A stretch of DNA of 26,870 bases from Flavobacteriales bacterium UBA2104 (GTDB taxonomy: Bacteria; Bacteroidota; Bacteroidia; Flavobacteriales_D; Crocinitomicaceae), in assembly GCA_002331485.1 (NCBI GenBank), contig DCYS01000021.1:1-26870 (forward strand), read 5' to 3'. Each line of letters begins with the position of its first letter. Position 1 is the stretch's first letter. Both the position numbers and the translations under genes were made by a program. Of the stretch, positions 1 to 7,137 are shown piece after piece. The notes beneath the pieces are model-generated. The model had not been told where the DNA came from. It ran no database searches and saw only the letters and a list, made by a program, of their open reading frames with translations.

Positions 1-215
1 GTTTCGTACTCAATGTGAGACGTGTTAATAGTAATACCACGCTCTTTCTCCTCTGGAGCGTTGTCAATTGTATCGAAATCACGAGATTCAGCATAACCCT
101 TCTTGTTCAATACAGAAGCGATTGCAGCTGTCAAAGTTGTTTTACCGTGATCGACGTGACCGATTGTTCCAATGTTTACGTGTGGTTTGGAACGCTCAAA
201 TGTTTCCTTAGCCAT
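1..215 (-). CDS. tuf: Elongation factor Tu, N-terminal part (partial)
   Basis: This is the first 71 codons of EF-Tu, the GTPase that delivers aminoacyl-tRNA to the ribosome. The rest lies beyond the left edge. The translation begins MAKETFERSKPHVNIGTIGH and continues into the G1 P-loop GHVDHGKTT, followed by the switch I region with the RGITI motif, all standard for EF-Tu. The start is the ATG at 213-215, the usual EF-Tu start. It lies about 96 bases downstream of a tRNA-Thr gene and is the last member of a tRNA-tuf transcription unit. I see no separate promoter in the spacer at 216-311, so it is probably transcribed from the promoter upstream of the tRNAs. Confidence 0.97.
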   Translation of the reverse strand, partial: MAKETFERSKPHVNIGTIGHVDHGKTTLTAAIASVLNKKGYAESRDFDTIDNAPEEKERGITINTSHIEYE

Positions 216-311
216 TTTTGTCTTATTTGTTACTTGTTAATATACTAATTTACTACCTTTTTATATATGCGAAATTTCACCCATTTTCACGAGTGAACCT
301 TCTCAATTTAG

Positions 312-383
312 AGCCAATGACGAGATTTGAACTCGTGACCTCTTCCTTACCAAGGAAGCGCTCTACCCCTGAGCTACACCGGC
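312..383 (-). tRNA. tRNA-Thr (anticodon GGT)
   Basis: A 72-nt cloverleaf on the minus strand. The 7-bp acceptor stem is GCCGGTG paired with CATTGGC, with two G-U pairs. The anticodon stem-loop is CTTCC-TTGGTAA-GGAAG with anticodon GGT, and the T-arm contains GTTCAAATC. The discriminator is T and CCA is not encoded. It is the last tRNA before tuf. Confidence 0.95.
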
Positions 384-412
384 AAAAGAGTTAAATAAAA
401 AGTTGCAATTTG

Positions 413-485
413 AGCGGGAGACGAGACTCGAACTCGCGACCCTCAGCTTGGAAGGCTGACGCTCTACCAACTGAGCTACTCCCGC
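413..485 (-). tRNA. tRNA-Gly (anticodon TCC)
   Basis: A 73-nt cloverleaf on the minus strand. The acceptor stem is GCGGGAG with CTCCCGC, the D-arm is AGCTCAGTTGGTAGAGC, and the anticodon loop CTTCCAA gives TCC (glycine, GGA codons). The T-arm contains GTTCGAGTC. CCA is not encoded. It lies between tRNA-Tyr and tRNA-Thr(GGT) in the tuf operon. Confidence 0.95.
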
Positions 486-500
486 TTATAAAACTTTTAG

Positions 501-582
501 TGGGGAGAGCAGGATTCGAACCTACGAAGGCGTAGCCAGCAGATTTACAGTCTGCCCTCGTTGACCGCTTGAGTATCTCCCC
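501..582 (-). tRNA. tRNA-Tyr (anticodon GTA)
   Basis: An 82-nt class II tRNA with a long variable arm. The acceptor stem is GGGGAGA with TCTCCCC and discriminator A. The anticodon stem-loop is GCAGA-CTGTAAA-TCTGC with anticodon GTA. The variable arm (TGGCTACGCCTTCGTA region) and T-loop GTTCGAATC are both evident. CCA is not encoded. Confidence 0.95.
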
Positions 583-599
583 AATCACAGTTTTTTATG

Positions 600-673
600 A
601 GCCGATGGAGGGACTCGAACCCCCGACCTGCTGATTACAAATCAGCTGCTCTAGCCAGCTGAGCTACATCGGC
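600..673 (-). tRNA. tRNA-Thr (anticodon TGT)
   Basis: A 74-nt cloverleaf on the minus strand. The acceptor stem is GCCGATG with CATCGGC, and the anticodon stem-loop is CTGAT-TTGTAAT-style with anticodon TGT (threonine, ACA codons). The T-arm contains GTTCGAGTC and the discriminator is T. It is the first gene of the tRNA-tuf unit and lies about 65 bases downstream of a strong consensus promoter. Confidence 0.95.
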
Positions 674-738
674 ACTAATGTTGGTAATTACAACTTTTTA
701 AAGAACTCCCTTACAAGCCTAAAACCCGTTCGGGGTTG

Positions 739-768
739 CAAATGTATAAAAGAAATATTTTACAACAA
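739..768 (-). promoter_or_regulatory. Promoter of the tRNA-tuf operon
   Basis: Reading the minus strand, TTG at 768-766 is followed after 19 bases by TACATTTG at 746-739. This matches the Bacteroidota housekeeping consensus (TTG/TTTG near -33 and TAnnTTTG near -7). Transcription should start near 734. The first transcribed bases then fold into a small hairpin (AACCC-CGAAC-GGGTT, about 737-723) before the first tRNA. The position between the hpf terminator and the first tRNA supports the call. Confidence 0.75.
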
Positions 769-787
769 GCCTTTTTTAATTTTTTTT

Positions 788-822
788 TCAAAAAAAAGAG
801 CGGTGCAAATCACACCACTCTT
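788..822 (-). terminator. Rho-independent terminator after hpf
   Basis: On the minus strand the arm AAGAGTGGTG (822-813) pairs with CACCGCTCTT (805-796), one T-G wobble in ten pairs, with a 7-base loop. It is followed by a run of T (down to about 791). It lies 38 bases past the hpf stop codon and separates the rpsU-xerC-hpf unit from the tRNA-tuf unit. Confidence 0.88.
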
Positions 823-859
823 CCAGTTCTTTCATTTTTAAGGAATTAATATTTCGATC

Positions 860-1156
860 CTAAGCCAAAACTTTTCCTTTATGTTTCGCTAATTGTCTTC
901 TAACGGCTTCTATAGCTTCCACTGCGGCCTCCTCGAAACTATCACATTTCTTTTTTGCGAAAAGATCTTTTCCTGGAATTCCGATCTTTAATTCTGCGAT
1001 CTTATTTTCTTGTGCAGATTTACGATCTACTTTTAAATATACTTCTGAGAAAACGATTCGATCATAAAAATGAGTTAACTTATCCGTTTTGTCATTAATA
1101 AACTCGATCAATTTCTGATCTGCCGTAAAACCTACTGATTGAACATCTACATCCAT
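860..1156 (-). CDS. hpf: Ribosome hibernation-promoting factor, short form (HPF/RaiA family)
   Basis: A 98-residue protein of the HPF/YfiA family, which binds the 30S decoding centre and stabilises inactive ribosomes in slow growth. The N-terminal strand MDVDVQSVGF, the helix around ADQKLIEFINDKTDKL and the C-terminal basic helix EAVRRQLAKHKGK fit the beta-alpha-beta-beta-beta-alpha fold. There is no C-terminal dimerisation domain, so it is the short type usual in Bacteroidota. It starts 4 bases after the xerC stop codon and is therefore probably translated from the same transcript as rpsU and xerC. A strong terminator follows it. The pairing of rpsU, xerC and hpf is a recurring arrangement in this phylum, to my knowledge. 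Confidence 0.93.
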   Translation of the reverse strand: MDVDVQSVGFTADQKLIEFINDKTDKLTHFYDRIVFSEVYLKVDRKSAQENKIAELKIGIPGKDLFAKKKCDSFEEAAVEAIEAVRRQLAKHKGKVLA

Positions 1157-1160
1157 ACGA

Positions 1161-2036
1161 TTAATTTTTGTGACCCCTAGGATGGGCCTGTTTATAAATC
1201 TTGTTTAATTCGTCAAACGAATTGTGCGTATAAACTTGCGTCGCGCTCAAATTCGCATGTCCCAAAATCTCCTTTAAAGCTTCAAGTCCTGCTCCATTGT
1301 TAAGCATGTGAGTAGCAAACGTATGGCGGAGCACATGCGGACTCTTTTTTTGAAGATTAGTGAGTACAGAAAGATAGTAATTAATCTTTCTGTAGACAAA
1401 TTTTGGATATAGTTTCTTCCCTTTATCTGTTAAAAAAATATATGATTCTCCTGACTCCCTATTGATCTCACTTTCACAAAGTTCGATCAACTCTATCTCT
1501 AATTCTTTCGGGAGTGGGATCATACGTTCCTTGTTTCGTTTCCCGAGAACTTTAATCGCTCCATGAGCTATTGAAGACCTCTTCAAAGCGATCAACTCAG
1601 ATAACCTCATACCGGTCTGATAAAACAGCTCTATCATTAATCGATCTCTCTTACCTGACCAATCATTTGTAAATAACGGTTCAATCTTATCAAGATCCAG
1701 CTCTTCCTTCTTCACAAATTCAGGTAATCGTTTACCTTGTTTTGGACCTTTGACTTTTAACATTGGATTTACCGAAATCAAATCTTCCTTGAGGGACCAT
1801 TTAAAAAATGTTCGAAGTGATGATAACTTTCGATTTACACTTCTATTATTCGCACCTTCATTTATGAGGTGTACTATCCAGGACCTGACAACCTGATGAT
1901 TGATCTCTTTTAGTTCAGTTTCATTTTCAACTGCAGAGAATTCAAGGAACTGTTCTACATCTTTTAGATATGCAGTTAAAGTATGTGTAGAGAATCTCTT
2001 CTCTACATTTAGATATGTTTCAAATTTATCGAGCAT
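1161..2036 (-). CDS. xerC: Tyrosine recombinase XerC
   Basis: A 291-residue site-specific recombinase that with a partner resolves chromosome dimers at dif. The N-terminal SAM-like core-binding domain covers about residues 1-85 (FETYLNVEKRFSTHTLTAY). The catalytic domain has the full active-site set: R144 in TGMRLSEL, a Lys near 166-169 in GKRNKER, H234 and R237 in HVLRHTF, H260 in LGHANLS and nucleophile Y269 in TQVYTH. The ATG at 2036 matches where XerC/D proteins normally begin. It directly abuts the T-tract of a terminator hairpin, so no Shine-Dalgarno is present. No integrase-type neighbours or attachment sites are seen, so this is the housekeeping recombinase and not a mobile-element gene. 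Confidence 0.93.
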   Translation of the reverse strand: MLDKFETYLNVEKRFSTHTLTAYLKDVEQFLEFSAVENETELKEINHQVVRSWIVHLINEGANNRSVNRKLSSLRTFFKWSLKEDLISVNPMLKVKGPKQGKRLPEFVKKEELDLDKIEPLFTNDWSGKRDRLMIELFYQTGMRLSELIALKRSSIAHGAIKVLGKRNKERMIPLPKELEIELIELCESEINRESGESYIFLTDKGKKLYPKFVYRKINYYLSVLTNLQKKSPHVLRHTFATHMLNNGAGLEALKEILGHANLSATQVYTHNSFDELNKIYKQAHPRGHKN

Positions 2037-2064
2037 AAAAAAAGGAGCCGCTTTGGACTCCTTT
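2037..2064 (-). terminator. Terminator/attenuator between rpsU and xerC
   Basis: On the minus strand AAAGGAGTC (2064-2056) pairs with GGCTCCTTT (2049-2041), nine pairs with one T-G wobble and a 6-base loop. It is followed by seven T (2043-2037). The last T of the run directly precedes the A of the xerC ATG at 2036. It probably ends most rpsU transcripts, with read-through supplying xerC and hpf. Confidence 0.85.
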
Positions 2065-2087
2065 CTACGTAAAAAAACGAAATATGT

Positions 2088-2279
2088 TTAAATTTCGTCT
2101 GATAAAATTCTTTGCTTGTACGCAGCTTTAATTCGTTGTTGACGAATTTTTACAGAAGGTTTGATAAACTCCTTACGTTTACGTAGCTCACGCATAACGC
2201 CTGTTTTCTCAAACTTCTTCTTATACTTCTTGAGAGCTCTTTCGATGTTCTCTCCTTCTTTTACTGGTACTACTAACAT
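2088..2279 (-). CDS. rpsU: 30S ribosomal protein S21
   Basis: A 63-residue basic protein. MLVVPVKEGENIERALKKYK is the typical S21 start and FEKTGVMRELRKRKEFIKPS the typical central segment. S21 sits near the anti-Shine-Dalgarno region of 16S rRNA. In Bacteroidota it is part of the structure that hides the anti-SD, which accords with the scarcity of SD sequences here. It has its own consensus promoter at 2317-2347 and is followed by a strong terminator at 2037-2064. Confidence 0.96.
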   Translation of the reverse strand: MLVVPVKEGENIERALKKYKKKFEKTGVMRELRKRKEFIKPSVKIRQQRIKAAYKQRILSDEI

Positions 2280-2316
2280 ATCTTTATTTATTACTTTCTA
2301 AATTTTAATCGGACGG

Positions 2317-2347
2317 CAAAGATAATAACAAAATTATTATCCACAAA
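2317..2347 (-). promoter_or_regulatory. Promoter of rpsU-xerC-hpf
   Basis: On the minus strand TTTG at 2347-2344 and TATCTTTG at 2324-2317 are separated by exactly 19 bases. This is an excellent match to the Bacteroidota consensus. The predicted start near 2312 gives a leader of about 33 nt before the rpsU ATG. The upstream element lies only 2 bases beyond the stop codon of the acyl-CoA dehydrogenase gene. Confidence 0.85.
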
Positions 2348-2349
2348 TG

Positions 2350-3489
2350 TTATTTTAAAATTTCTCTTGAAATAACAACCTTTTGAATTTCAGACGTACC
2401 CTCACCGATAGTCATAAGTTTTGAATCTCTTAAGAACTTCTCCGCAGGATATTCTTTGGTGTATCCATAACCACCCATAATTTGCACTGCTTCATTACCA
2501 CACTCAACAGAAACTTCACTCGCAAAATACTTGGCATAAGCACCTTCCTTAGTCATAGGCTTTCCTGCGTTCTTCAATGCCGCGGCATTGAATGTTAATA
2601 GCTCAGCTGCTTTAACTTTAGTAGCCATATCTGCAAGCTTGAAACTAATTCCCTGGAACTTTGCGATCGGTTTCCCAAACTGCTCACGTTCTTTAGCATA
2701 TTGGACAGAAGCTTCATATGCTCCTCTCGCAACACCACAACTTAATGCTGCAATTGAAATTCTACCTCCATCAAGTACTTGCATTGCTTGAATGAATCCC
2801 ATTCCAACTTCTCCAATAACATTCTCTTCAGGAACACGAACATTATCAAAGATCAACTCTGCTGTTTCGCTTGCACGAACTCCTAATTTATCCTTGATCT
2901 TTACAGCACTGAAACCTGGAGTCCCTTTTTCTATAATGAAAGCTGTAATTCCTTTACTATCCAGTAACTCTCCAGTTCTAACTAATACTACGGCTACATC
3001 TCCAGATAATCCATGTGTAATCCAGTTTTTTGCACCATTAATCACCCATTCGTTACCTTCCTTAACGGCAGTAGTTTTCATTCTCATGGCATCAGAACCT
3101 GTATTAGGCTCTGTTAAACCCCAAGCTCCGATGAATTCACCTCTCGCTAACTTTGGTAAATATTTCTTTTTCTGTTCTTCAGTACCGTGATAATAGATGT
3201 GACCCGTACAAAGTGAATTGTGAGCTGCAACTGAAAGACCAACTCCACCACAAACTTTTCCTAATTCTATAAGAGCTGTAACATACTCATCATATGTAAA
3301 TCCACTTCCCCCGTATTCCTCAGGAATATATATACCGAGCAAACCAAGTTCACCCATTTTTTTCATCACATCAACTGGGAAGTGTTCTTTTTCATCCCAT
3401 TCTAATAAGTTAGGTTTTATTTCTTTAGCCGCAAAGTCGCGAACCATTTGCTGAATCATCAGCTGATTTTCGTTCAAATCAAAATTCAT
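2350..3489 (-). CDS. Acyl-CoA dehydrogenase
   Basis: A 379-residue flavoenzyme that oxidises acyl-CoA to trans-2-enoyl-CoA in fatty-acid or branched-chain amino-acid degradation. The length is normal for the short-chain/branched-chain type. Signature 1 is seen at LTEPNTGSDAM and signature 2 at QIMGGYGYTKEYPAEKFLRD. The expected catalytic Glu is E363 in IGEGTSEIQ. The DGGRISIAA and REQFGKPIAKFQ segments are typical. It is the last gene of a probable run with the helix-hairpin-helix gene and apt, 45 bases after the apt stop codon. No terminator is visible between it and the rpsU promoter. Chain-length specificity cannot be read from the sequence; butyryl-CoA-like specificity is plausible. Confidence 0.93.
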   Translation of the reverse strand: MNFDLNENQLMIQQMVRDFAAKEIKPNLLEWDEKEHFPVDVMKKMGELGLLGIYIPEEYGGSGFTYDEYVTALIELGKVCGGVGLSVAAHNSLCTGHIYYHGTEEQKKKYLPKLARGEFIGAWGLTEPNTGSDAMRMKTTAVKEGNEWVINGAKNWITHGLSGDVAVVLVRTGELLDSKGITAFIIEKGTPGFSAVKIKDKLGVRASETAELIFDNVRVPEENVIGEVGMGFIQAMQVLDGGRISIAALSCGVARGAYEASVQYAKEREQFGKPIAKFQGISFKLADMATKVKAAELLTFNAAALKNAGKPMTKEGAYAKYFASEVSVECGNEAVQIMGGYGYTKEYPAEKFLRDSKLMTIGEGTSEIQKVVISREILK

Positions 3490-3534
3490 TTTCTCTCTAT
3501 TTTTAGGATATCAATAATCAGCGATAAAAAATCA

Positions 3535-4077
3535 CTAATAGGTTGCTAATTTAACAATTTTTTCAGTGAATGGTTCTAGTTTTTCTTGTCCATTTAAAAA
3601 CGAAAGGTCTATGAGAAATGAGAACTCCGCGACATTTGCACCAAATTGTTTCACTAATTGAGCTGCTGCTTCTGCGGTTCCCCCTGTAGCTAACAAATCA
3701 TCATGAATCAATACATTATCATTTTCTTGAAAGGCATCTTCATGGACCTCTACAACAGCCTTACCATATTCAAGATCATAAGCATATTTTACTTTTTTAT
3801 AGGGTAGCTTTCCTTCTTTGCGCAGCATTACAAAAGGAACACCTAACTTCATAGCGATTGCAGGCCCGAACAAAAATCCTCTACTCTCAATACCTACAAC
3901 CTTTGTGATCTCTTTTTCTTTTGCAGAACTTACAAATGCATCTAATATATCATTTGATAGTTGTGGGTCCATTAGTATTGTACTCACATCTTTAAAGAGG
4001 ATTCCTTCTTTCGGAAAATCTTTTACATCACGCACAACGTGCTTTATTGTTTTTTCAAGTTCTTTTAAATCTTTCAT
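3535..4077 (-). CDS. apt: Adenine phosphoribosyltransferase
   Basis: A 180-residue purine-salvage enzyme converting adenine and PRPP to AMP. FPKEGILFKDVSTIL near the N-terminus, GIESRGFLFGPAIA and the PRPP-binding loop VLIHDDLLATGGTAEA are the diagnostic APRT motifs. The length is normal. Its ATG overlaps the stop codon of the upstream helix-hairpin-helix gene by four bases, so the two are translationally coupled. Hpt, adk and purK lie elsewhere in the window on separate transcripts. Confidence 0.95.
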   Translation of the reverse strand: MKDLKELEKTIKHVVRDVKDFPKEGILFKDVSTILMDPQLSNDILDAFVSSAKEKEITKVVGIESRGFLFGPAIAMKLGVPFVMLRKEGKLPYKKVKYAYDLEYGKAVVEVHEDAFQENDNVLIHDDLLATGGTAEAAAQLVKQFGANVAEFSFLIDLSFLNGQEKLEPFTEKIVKLATY

Positions 4078-4970
4078 TTCACCTTTAAATAGGGTTTTAA
4101 TTCTTCTAATTTTTCTGCATCTATGTATGGTGACTGTAGCAAGTCGTCCAATGATTTATACAGTCCATACCTTTCTCGAATAAATACTATGGAATTGGCA
4201 ACATCTGAATTTATGAATGGATGACTTTGCAAATCTATCTTACTTGCTAAATTCACATCTATACGAGTAATATTATCTGGATCAATTTTTATAAAGTTTG
4301 AAAGCGTATCCAATTTACCTGGAGTCATCATATAAAGATCCTTTAACTGATCCAAGCTTGCTATTCCACCCAAGCGCTCTCTTTTCTTAATGATCTGTTC
4401 AGCGTAGTATTTACCAATACCTTTTATACGCATCAATTCTTCCTTAGAAGCTGAGTTGATCTCAACCACCCCATTAAACTCAGGTTCATCAACCATCACT
4501 GATTCTTCAGGTATTTCACTTACCTCTTCCTTAGCATCATCTGATATACTTGACTTACTTGGCAGTAGGACCATTGGTGAAAGGATATCATATAATTCCT
4601 GATCGACAACATAAAGTTTCAGAAGATCTTCTTTGTATTCAAGCTTACCACCTTTCTTCAAATAGTTTAAAATAGTCGATGATTGCTTTTCTGACAGCCC
4701 AACATTTATCCAGTCCTCAACTGTATATTCATTCGGATCAAACTTATCTTTAGGTTTAGAATATTTTGACAGACCATTCTTCGGTTTATCCTGATCCTCC
4801 TCACTGTTGAATTGTGAAATTTCGATCTCTACTTGTTCAGTGCCAAAATAATTCCTGTAGAGACGGGGGGCAACCGCAACCAGGATAAAGATCAACAAAA
4901 AAACGAGCGCACCATTGCGCGCTCGTTTCGAAAATATCAACCAATCTGTATCCCAATTCTTTTTAGACAC
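4074..4970 (-). CDS. Membrane-anchored helix-hairpin-helix protein (ComEA-like)
   Basis: A 298-residue protein with one hydrophobic segment near the N-terminus (about residues 18-37, VFLLIFILVAVAPRLY). An acidic linker follows, then three helix-hairpin-helix-type units. The first is divergent (around GLSEKQSSTILNYLKKGG). The second is the clearest, with INSASKEELMRIKGIGKYYAEQI. The third begins VNLASKIDLQSHPFINSDVA. Such units bind DNA without sequence specificity, and ComEA uses them to receive DNA in the periplasm during uptake. The positive residues before the membrane segment place the HHH part outside the cytoplasm. It starts 10 bases after the symporter stop codon and overlaps apt by 4 bases. 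A role in DNA uptake is inferred from the domain only, since no other com gene is in view. Confidence 0.8.
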   Translation of the reverse strand: MSKKNWDTDWLIFSKRARNGALVFLLIFILVAVAPRLYRNYFGTEQVEIEISQFNSEEDQDKPKNGLSKYSKPKDKFDPNEYTVEDWINVGLSEKQSSTILNYLKKGGKLEYKEDLLKLYVVDQELYDILSPMVLLPSKSSISDDAKEEVSEIPEESVMVDEPEFNGVVEINSASKEELMRIKGIGKYYAEQIIKKRERLGGIASLDQLKDLYMMTPGKLDTLSNFIKIDPDNITRIDVNLASKIDLQSHPFINSDVANSIVFIRERYGLYKSLDDLLQSPYIDAEKLEELKPYLKVK

Positions 4971-4980
4971 AGTAACCTGA

Positions 4981-7053
4981 TTATTTAAATCTCTGTATTG
5001 CTCCAGATTTTATTCGTGCAAAATAGTCTTTCATATCTCGGCGTACCTCTCCAGACATAATCAAAAGACCGAGGATATTTGGGAATGCCATTCCAAGGAT
5101 CATAAGGTCGGAAAAGTCAATTACGGCTCCTAGACCAACTGAGGACCCGATAACTACGAACAATAAGAAGATAAATTTGTAAGTGTATGCTGCTGCATTG
5201 GTTTCACCGAAAACGTAAGTCCATGCTTTCAATCCATAGTATGACCATGAGATCATAGTTGAAAATGCGAAGAGCACCACTGCAAACGACAGTACGTAAA
5301 GAGACCAATCACCTAATGAGGATGAGAATGCCGCTGAAGTAAGAGCAGCACCTTCAAGACCTTCAGGATCTTCAGCATAACCTGTGAAAATGATCACAAG
5401 TGCAGTCATCGTACAAACTACAACCGTATCAATGAATGGCTCAAGCAACGCAACTGTTCCCTCAGAAATAGGTTCTTTAGTTCTTGCAGCAGAGTGAGCA
5501 ATTGCAGCAGAACCAACTCCTGCCTCATTCGAGAATGCCGCTCGCTGGAATCCTAAGATCAATACTCCGATGAACCCACCGTATATTGCTTCAGGACTAA
5601 ATGCTCCAGAGAATATTGTTCTGAATCCATTTCCTAAATTATCATAGTTGAAAGCAATGATAGTAATTGCCGAGATCACATAAATTGCAACCATAGAAGG
5701 TACAATCTTATCTGTCACTCTCGCAATACTTTTAATACCACCTATAATTACTATACCTACAAGAGCAGCCATCACAAGTCCGAAAACAAAACCATAAGAT
5801 TCGAAACCTTCCCATCCTGGGATTCCTGCTAGCTGATTAAATGCCTGATTCGCCTGGAACATGTTTCCACCTCCTAATGAACCACCAACACATAGAATCG
5901 CAAAAATGATCGCTAAAACTTTACCAAGACCTTTAAAGAAAGGACCTCTCTTCGCGAGACCACGACTCAAGTAGTACATTGGTCCACCAAAGACTTCTCC
6001 ATCTTCTTTTTGGTGTCTATATTTCACACCTAACGTACATTCAACAAATTTAGATGCCATACCGATCAGACCTGCAAGAATCATCCAGAATGTTGCACCA
6101 GGTCCACCCATACTAATGGCAATGGCTACACCGGCAATGTTACCCAAACCAACAGTTGCGGAAAGAGCAGTAACTAAAGCTTGGAAATGCGATACCTCAC
6201 CTGAATCATCAGATGGATCATCGTATTTTCCTCTTACTAAGGCTATCGCATGTCGCGCACCTTTCAACTGTACAAACCCTGTTCTGAATGTAAAGAAAAG
6301 TGCACCCAAAACAAGCCATACAACGATCAATGGTATACCTTGTGTTTTGTTCGATAAGTTTTTAAAATAGAATGGTTGAGGAGTTGGATAATCTATTTTA
6401 CCTAGAACCTTCTCTGAACGATTGCCTCGTTTATTTGTGAAGTACACCTTATCACCTGGTGATACTTTCTTTCCTTTATGTACTCCATGAACTAGATTTC
6501 CATCACCCATCGCAAAAAGAGGGAACTCACGGTCTCCATCTTTCAAAATAGCAATAACCTCCTGATGTTTTACGGGTGCTCCATCTTCTACAATCCATTC
6601 CTTTAACGTATAATCTTGCTTCTTCTCATCTAGTGCAAAAGGAGCTTTTAATTTAAACTCTCCAATTTTCACTGTATCCTCCCACACCGGAGCAAATAAG
6701 ATACTCTGCATGAAAGCCACAGCAGGCTTCATCGTGTTGTTAAAACTTTCCTGAATACTCTCGATCTCAACGAAATCTGACACTTCAACCGTGTCATTAT
6801 TAGCATCTACGACTTGAACTATTATTTTCTCTCCTTCTGACAATCCAGTTGCTACACGATTGTAGATCGATATGTTCTTTTGATTCCAGATGTAACGATA
6901 AGGTTCTTTCCCACCACTTGGAACCACCTCAGCTGTAACGTCATTAATCGCTGAAAGAGAATCGTCAACAATAAACTTAGCCGATAGGGGTTCATTCTGT
7001 CCGAATAGCGCTGCTGAAAGGGCTATAGAAAGTACAATTAGTAATGATCTCAT
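4981..7053 (-). CDS. Sodium/alanine symporter (AGCS family) with long N-terminal extension
   Basis: A 690-residue inner-membrane transporter. From about residue 240 onward it follows the AGCS family, which imports alanine or glycine with Na+. It shows FFTFRTGFVQLKGARHAI, ALVTALSATVGLGNIAGVA, GGPGATFWMILAGLIGMASKF, and GFQRAAFSNEAGVGSAAIAH. The N-terminal 235 residues are extra: a signal peptide (1-19), an Ig/SprB-repeat-like stretch with SGGKEPYRYIW (about 20-98), a short hydrophobic segment (about 105-122), and a region resembling a lipoyl/biotinyl barrel-sandwich fold (about 130-205) with the paired pattern VEDGAPVKHQEV and HKGKKVSPGDKV. No modifiable MKM-type lysine is visible there. The transport core looks intact. 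Substrate is inferred from the family. Confidence 0.9.
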   Translation of the reverse strand: MRSLLIVLSIALSAALFGQNEPLSAKFIVDDSLSAINDVTAEVVPSGGKEPYRYIWNQKNISIYNRVATGLSEGEKIIVQVVDANNDTVEVSDFVEIESIQESFNNTMKPAVAFMQSILFAPVWEDTVKIGEFKLKAPFALDEKKQDYTLKEWIVEDGAPVKHQEVIAILKDGDREFPLFAMGDGNLVHGVHKGKKVSPGDKVYFTNKRGNRSEKVLGKIDYPTPQPFYFKNLSNKTQGIPLIVVWLVLGALFFTFRTGFVQLKGARHAIALVRGKYDDPSDDSGEVSHFQALVTALSATVGLGNIAGVAIAISMGGPGATFWMILAGLIGMASKFVECTLGVKYRHQKEDGEVFGGPMYYLSRGLAKRGPFFKGLGKVLAIIFAILCVGGSLGGGNMFQANQAFNQLAGIPGWEGFESYGFVFGLVMAALVGIVIIGGIKSIARVTDKIVPSMVAIYVISAITIIAFNYDNLGNGFRTIFSGAFSPEAIYGGFIGVLILGFQRAAFSNEAGVGSAAIAHSAARTKEPISEGTVALLEPFIDTVVVCTMTALVIIFTGYAEDPEGLEGAALTSAAFSSSLGDWSLYVLSFAVVLFAFSTMISWSYYGLKAWTYVFGETNAAAYTYKFIFLLFVVIGSSVGLGAVIDFSDLMILGMAFPNILGLLIMSGEVRRDMKDYFARIKSGAIQRFK

Positions 7054-7137
7054 AGTTCTGTTTTCGTTTTTTGCCTTATTATTTGTTTGTAATTCAACTC
7101 ATTAATTCTGAAGAAATGCTAAAATATAAATATTTTT

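Noticed and set aside
391..588. Minus-strand open frame of 65 codons
   Set aside because: It runs through the tRNA-Gly and tRNA-Tyr genes, whose cloverleaves are clear; not a protein gene.
1161..2036. Tyrosine recombinase as a sign of an integrated element
   Set aside because: It matches XerC in length and lies between rpsU and hpf, a housekeeping context, with no attachment repeats or mobile genes nearby.
7054..7137. Possible promoter TATTTTAG upstream of the symporter gene
   Set aside because: It differs from TAnnTTTG, and the only TTG upstream is 12 bases away instead of about 19.
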